NCBI GenBank assembly: GCA_019916065.1
Contig: CM034234.1
Location: 5,430,342-5,494,341, forward strand
Length of the DNA stretch: 64,000 bases
Origin: Vitellaria paradoxa
Lineage: Eukaryota > Streptophyta > Magnoliopsida > Ericales > Sapotaceae
Direction of reading: 5' to 3'
Part shown: one piece after another, positions 62,301-64,000 of the stretch
How positions within the stretch are numbered: position 1 is the stretch's first letter
Layout: each line of letters begins with the position of its first letter
The notes under the pieces: generated by a model
What the model was told of the DNA's origin: nothing
The model's input: only the letters and a program-made list of their open reading frames with translations
Databases searched by the model: none
Made by a program: the position numbers and the translations under genes

Positions 62301-63346
62301 AATGTCAAATCAGTGTTAATTTTTTAGCACTTTAGTTGTTTGTGGATTTCATATACATACATATAATTATAAAAGTACATCGCTTGACATATCCTCAGTG
62401 TTTTTGTACCCTCAATTTTTTAAAAATTGCCATGTCTCATGTCCGTAATTTTTTGTGTCCAAATCTCATTTCCATGCCCGTGCTTCTTAGGTATTTCTAT
62501 TTGCATCAATGACTAAAGCATCTAATATTATGGAATGGGAGCAATTAAAACACATTTAGGCATCTGATATTATGGAATGGGAGCAATTAAAACAATTTAG
62601 ATCACGAGGCCCAATCGAAGGAGCTCCAATTTAATCCTGTGTGGCTAATATGACCATGTAAATGTATCATCCTATCACCAAAAATCATGACAATGTAGTC
62701 TAATAAAAATAACTCCTCGAAATAAACTATTCTCATACACTCCACAACTTTTTGGCAGTCATATATCTCTTACTGGGATTACTATATAGTGTGGACCATT
62801 CTAATCAATTTGCCCATGTTTATGAGAAAGAGATTCTACTAAGCGGGAAAACTGAAAGAAATAATGGAAAATGACAGAAAGAAAACATAAGCCATTGTTG
62901 GTCATTTATACATGCGTAAGGCGCATGTGCACCTCTACTATAAAACAAAGACTGACTTATGCAACTTTGAAATAAAGCGCAAAAAAATCAAATTACCTGA
63001 CAGCACAAGCTTTTGACCAAAGTTTTTAGTATATAACCACTTAAGATACAGTACACTTAACAATAATGCACCACTTAATAAGGTGGAAAAGATGTGTAAC
63101 AGACACATTGAATCACTTAACAAATTAGGCTTTCCAGGAGAATCCTTAATTAAATTCATCAGACATATGAAGATGCTTAGGGTTCTTTCTGCTTACCTCA
63201 ACAGAATTTCCAGATTTTCTTTCAACTTCTTTAAGTGCAACCAACCACCTTCTTAGTAACTGAACTCTTTCTATCCCTCTACAAGAAACAGAAACTTCTT
63301 CCAATCTTTTCACAGCATGCTTAAAGCTTTGGACATTGCGGGCAAC
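50374..63346 (-). CDS. At5g13560-like coiled-coil protein, at least 17 exons, 5' end outside the window
   Basis: Exons on the minus strand, 5' to 3': 63197-63346, 60549-60644, 59012-59064, 58716-58812, 58526-58599, 57249-57348, 56032-56142, 55347-55423, 54626-54692, 53614-53679, 52460-52567, 52164-52294, 51894-51960, 51723-51787, 51552-51645, 51182-51252, 50374-51049. All join in frame to 700 residues plus a stop; the N-terminus lies beyond 64000. Readable blocks: [12 protein letters not shown] and [17 protein letters not shown] (exon 1), [37 protein letters not shown], a long charged coiled coil (about residues 190-450), [11 protein letters not shown], and an acidic Ser/Pro tail of 224 residues. 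Plant relatives such as At5g13560 are often labelled 'structural maintenance of chromosomes protein', but no Walker ATPase motifs are seen here and the role is unknown. The sixth exon uses an inferred shifted acceptor and the last intron is GC-AG. Decayed exon edges are noted in the findings; a pseudogene remains possible but is less likely given the 17 open, in-phase exons. Confidence 0.8.
54924..55062. mobile_element. MITE family 1 copy inside an intron
   Basis: GGCTCTGTTTGGAGCTCTAA at the left and TTATCACTCCAAACGCCCC at the right, with the core TCTCACTGCACGAATTACG. It lies in the intron 54693-55346 of the coiled-coil gene and does not touch either splice site. Confidence 0.7.
56827..56924. 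repeat. 52-bp tandem duplication in an intron
   Basis: ACATTAAGCCAGTTCATTCC occurs twice at a period of 52. It is intronic in the coiled-coil gene (intron 56143-57248). Confidence 0.75.
60491..60544. repeat. 27-bp tandem duplication next to a splice donor
   Basis: CTTTGATTAATGCC(A/G)ACTTTG occurs at 60491 and 60518. The repeat stops three bases from the donor GT at 60547-60548 of the coiled-coil gene exon 60549-60644. Confidence 0.75.
62518..62600. repeat. 42-bp tandem duplication in an intron
   Basis: ATTATGGAATGGGAGCAATT occurs twice at a 42-base period in the intron 60645-63196 of the coiled-coil gene. Confidence 0.8.
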
Positions 63347-64000
63347 CTGCAACCCATTCAAGTTTTTAAAAATAATGTTACCAAATAAGCAACCCAAAAT
63401 ATAACATGGACGTATTTGCAATGATCAAAAACCAAATAAAAATAATACATATATAAATCACATGGAAAACAATTTATTATTTACTCATTTCAAGAACACA
63501 ATTAAGGAGCAGAATATTGTTTCTTTTCCACGAATCTGTCAGAAGTTTCAATTTCTTAAGAGACCAAAACGAATACTAGTGAAATAATAATTCTAATATT
63601 TCCATCAAAAAAAGGGCAAACACACAAATAATAAATTGTTTAATTAATTTATTTTTTAAGCTTTTATACATTTGGATGAATTTATTTTATACCTTTAAAT
63701 ATTTCAATGTATTTTAATATTTTTTTGCTGCTTCCATAACATCTCCCTAAATGTTTCCATTTCCAAGCTAATCAAAACACTCTATCGAATACTTACCAAA
63801 AAAAAAAAAACACTCTATCGAAATAAAATTTCGATCTGCACACAAGAAATTACGCAAGAAATGAACGAACAATAAAAGAAAAGGAGGGCGTCTCACCACC
63901 AATAAGGCTATAAACCTACTTGTCTATCATATATATAGGCATAAATCAATACATGCATATTCATCTTTGTTTTGACCAAAACCAATATAGAGTTCCCTAA
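63347..64000 (-). other. Upstream intron of the coiled-coil gene, continuing off the window
   Basis: A good acceptor (GGGTTGCAG before GTTGCC) opens the exon at 63346, so a 5' exon must lie further right. No start-codon exon could be found before 64000. Confidence 0.6.

Noticed and set aside
1..64000. CRISPR arrays, bacterial operons or defence systems
   Set aside because: Repeats are plant transposon or microsatellite type, and every supported gene is a plant family with plant-like structure.

Overview
The window looks like nuclear DNA of a eudicot, probably a woody one. It is AT-rich and packed with short non-autonomous transposons, and it carries five intron-bearing or single-exon plant genes, every one from a plant family. 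Species cannot be told from the sequence. No organelle, bacterial or viral genes, tRNA/rRNA genes or CRISPR arrays were found.

Layout. Positions 1-19.5 kb are gene-free and full of repeats: a tRNA-derived SINE with intact target duplications, a hAT-type MITE with its 8-bp duplication, several MITE families with GTTTGG-type ends, a fold-back element with a MITE inside it, two very AT-rich elements, and an inverted-repeat element of about 2.2 kb. From 19.9 to 21.8 kb (+) lies an intronless EXO70 exocyst gene. A second SINE and a head-to-head MITE pair lead to an ITN1-type ankyrin/PGG membrane protein gene (25739-29588, +, four exons). After 8 kb of intergenic DNA comes a second ankyrin/PGG gene of the At5g02620 type (37559-40141, +, three exons). 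A MAKR4-like kinase-regulator gene lies on the minus strand (44713-45807). The last 13.6 kb hold a minus-strand gene of at least 17 exons (50374 to beyond 63346). It encodes a coiled-coil protein of the At5g13560 type; its 5' exons lie past the right edge.

Functional links. Plants have no operons, so the genes need not act together. Four of the five products belong to families that act at or near membranes: exocyst tethering (EXO70), salt/ROS/ABA-linked ankyrin membrane proteins (the two ANK-PGG genes), and receptor-kinase signalling at the plasma membrane (MAKR). The two ankyrin genes share intron positions, intron phases and a middle exon of exactly 410 nt, so they are ancient paralogues lying in tandem.

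Most interesting points: (1) in the coiled-coil gene, two exons appear to have decayed at one edge while an alternative splice site keeps the frame; (2) a nine-residue motif is tandemly multiplied in the ITN1 N-terminus; (3) two SINE copies keep clear target duplications; (4) inverted-repeat and fold-back elements of the left arm; (5) two separate loci with an identical poly-C/poly-G junction, which may be G-quadruplex-forming or an assembly artefact. I did not find a clear novel multi-gene system.
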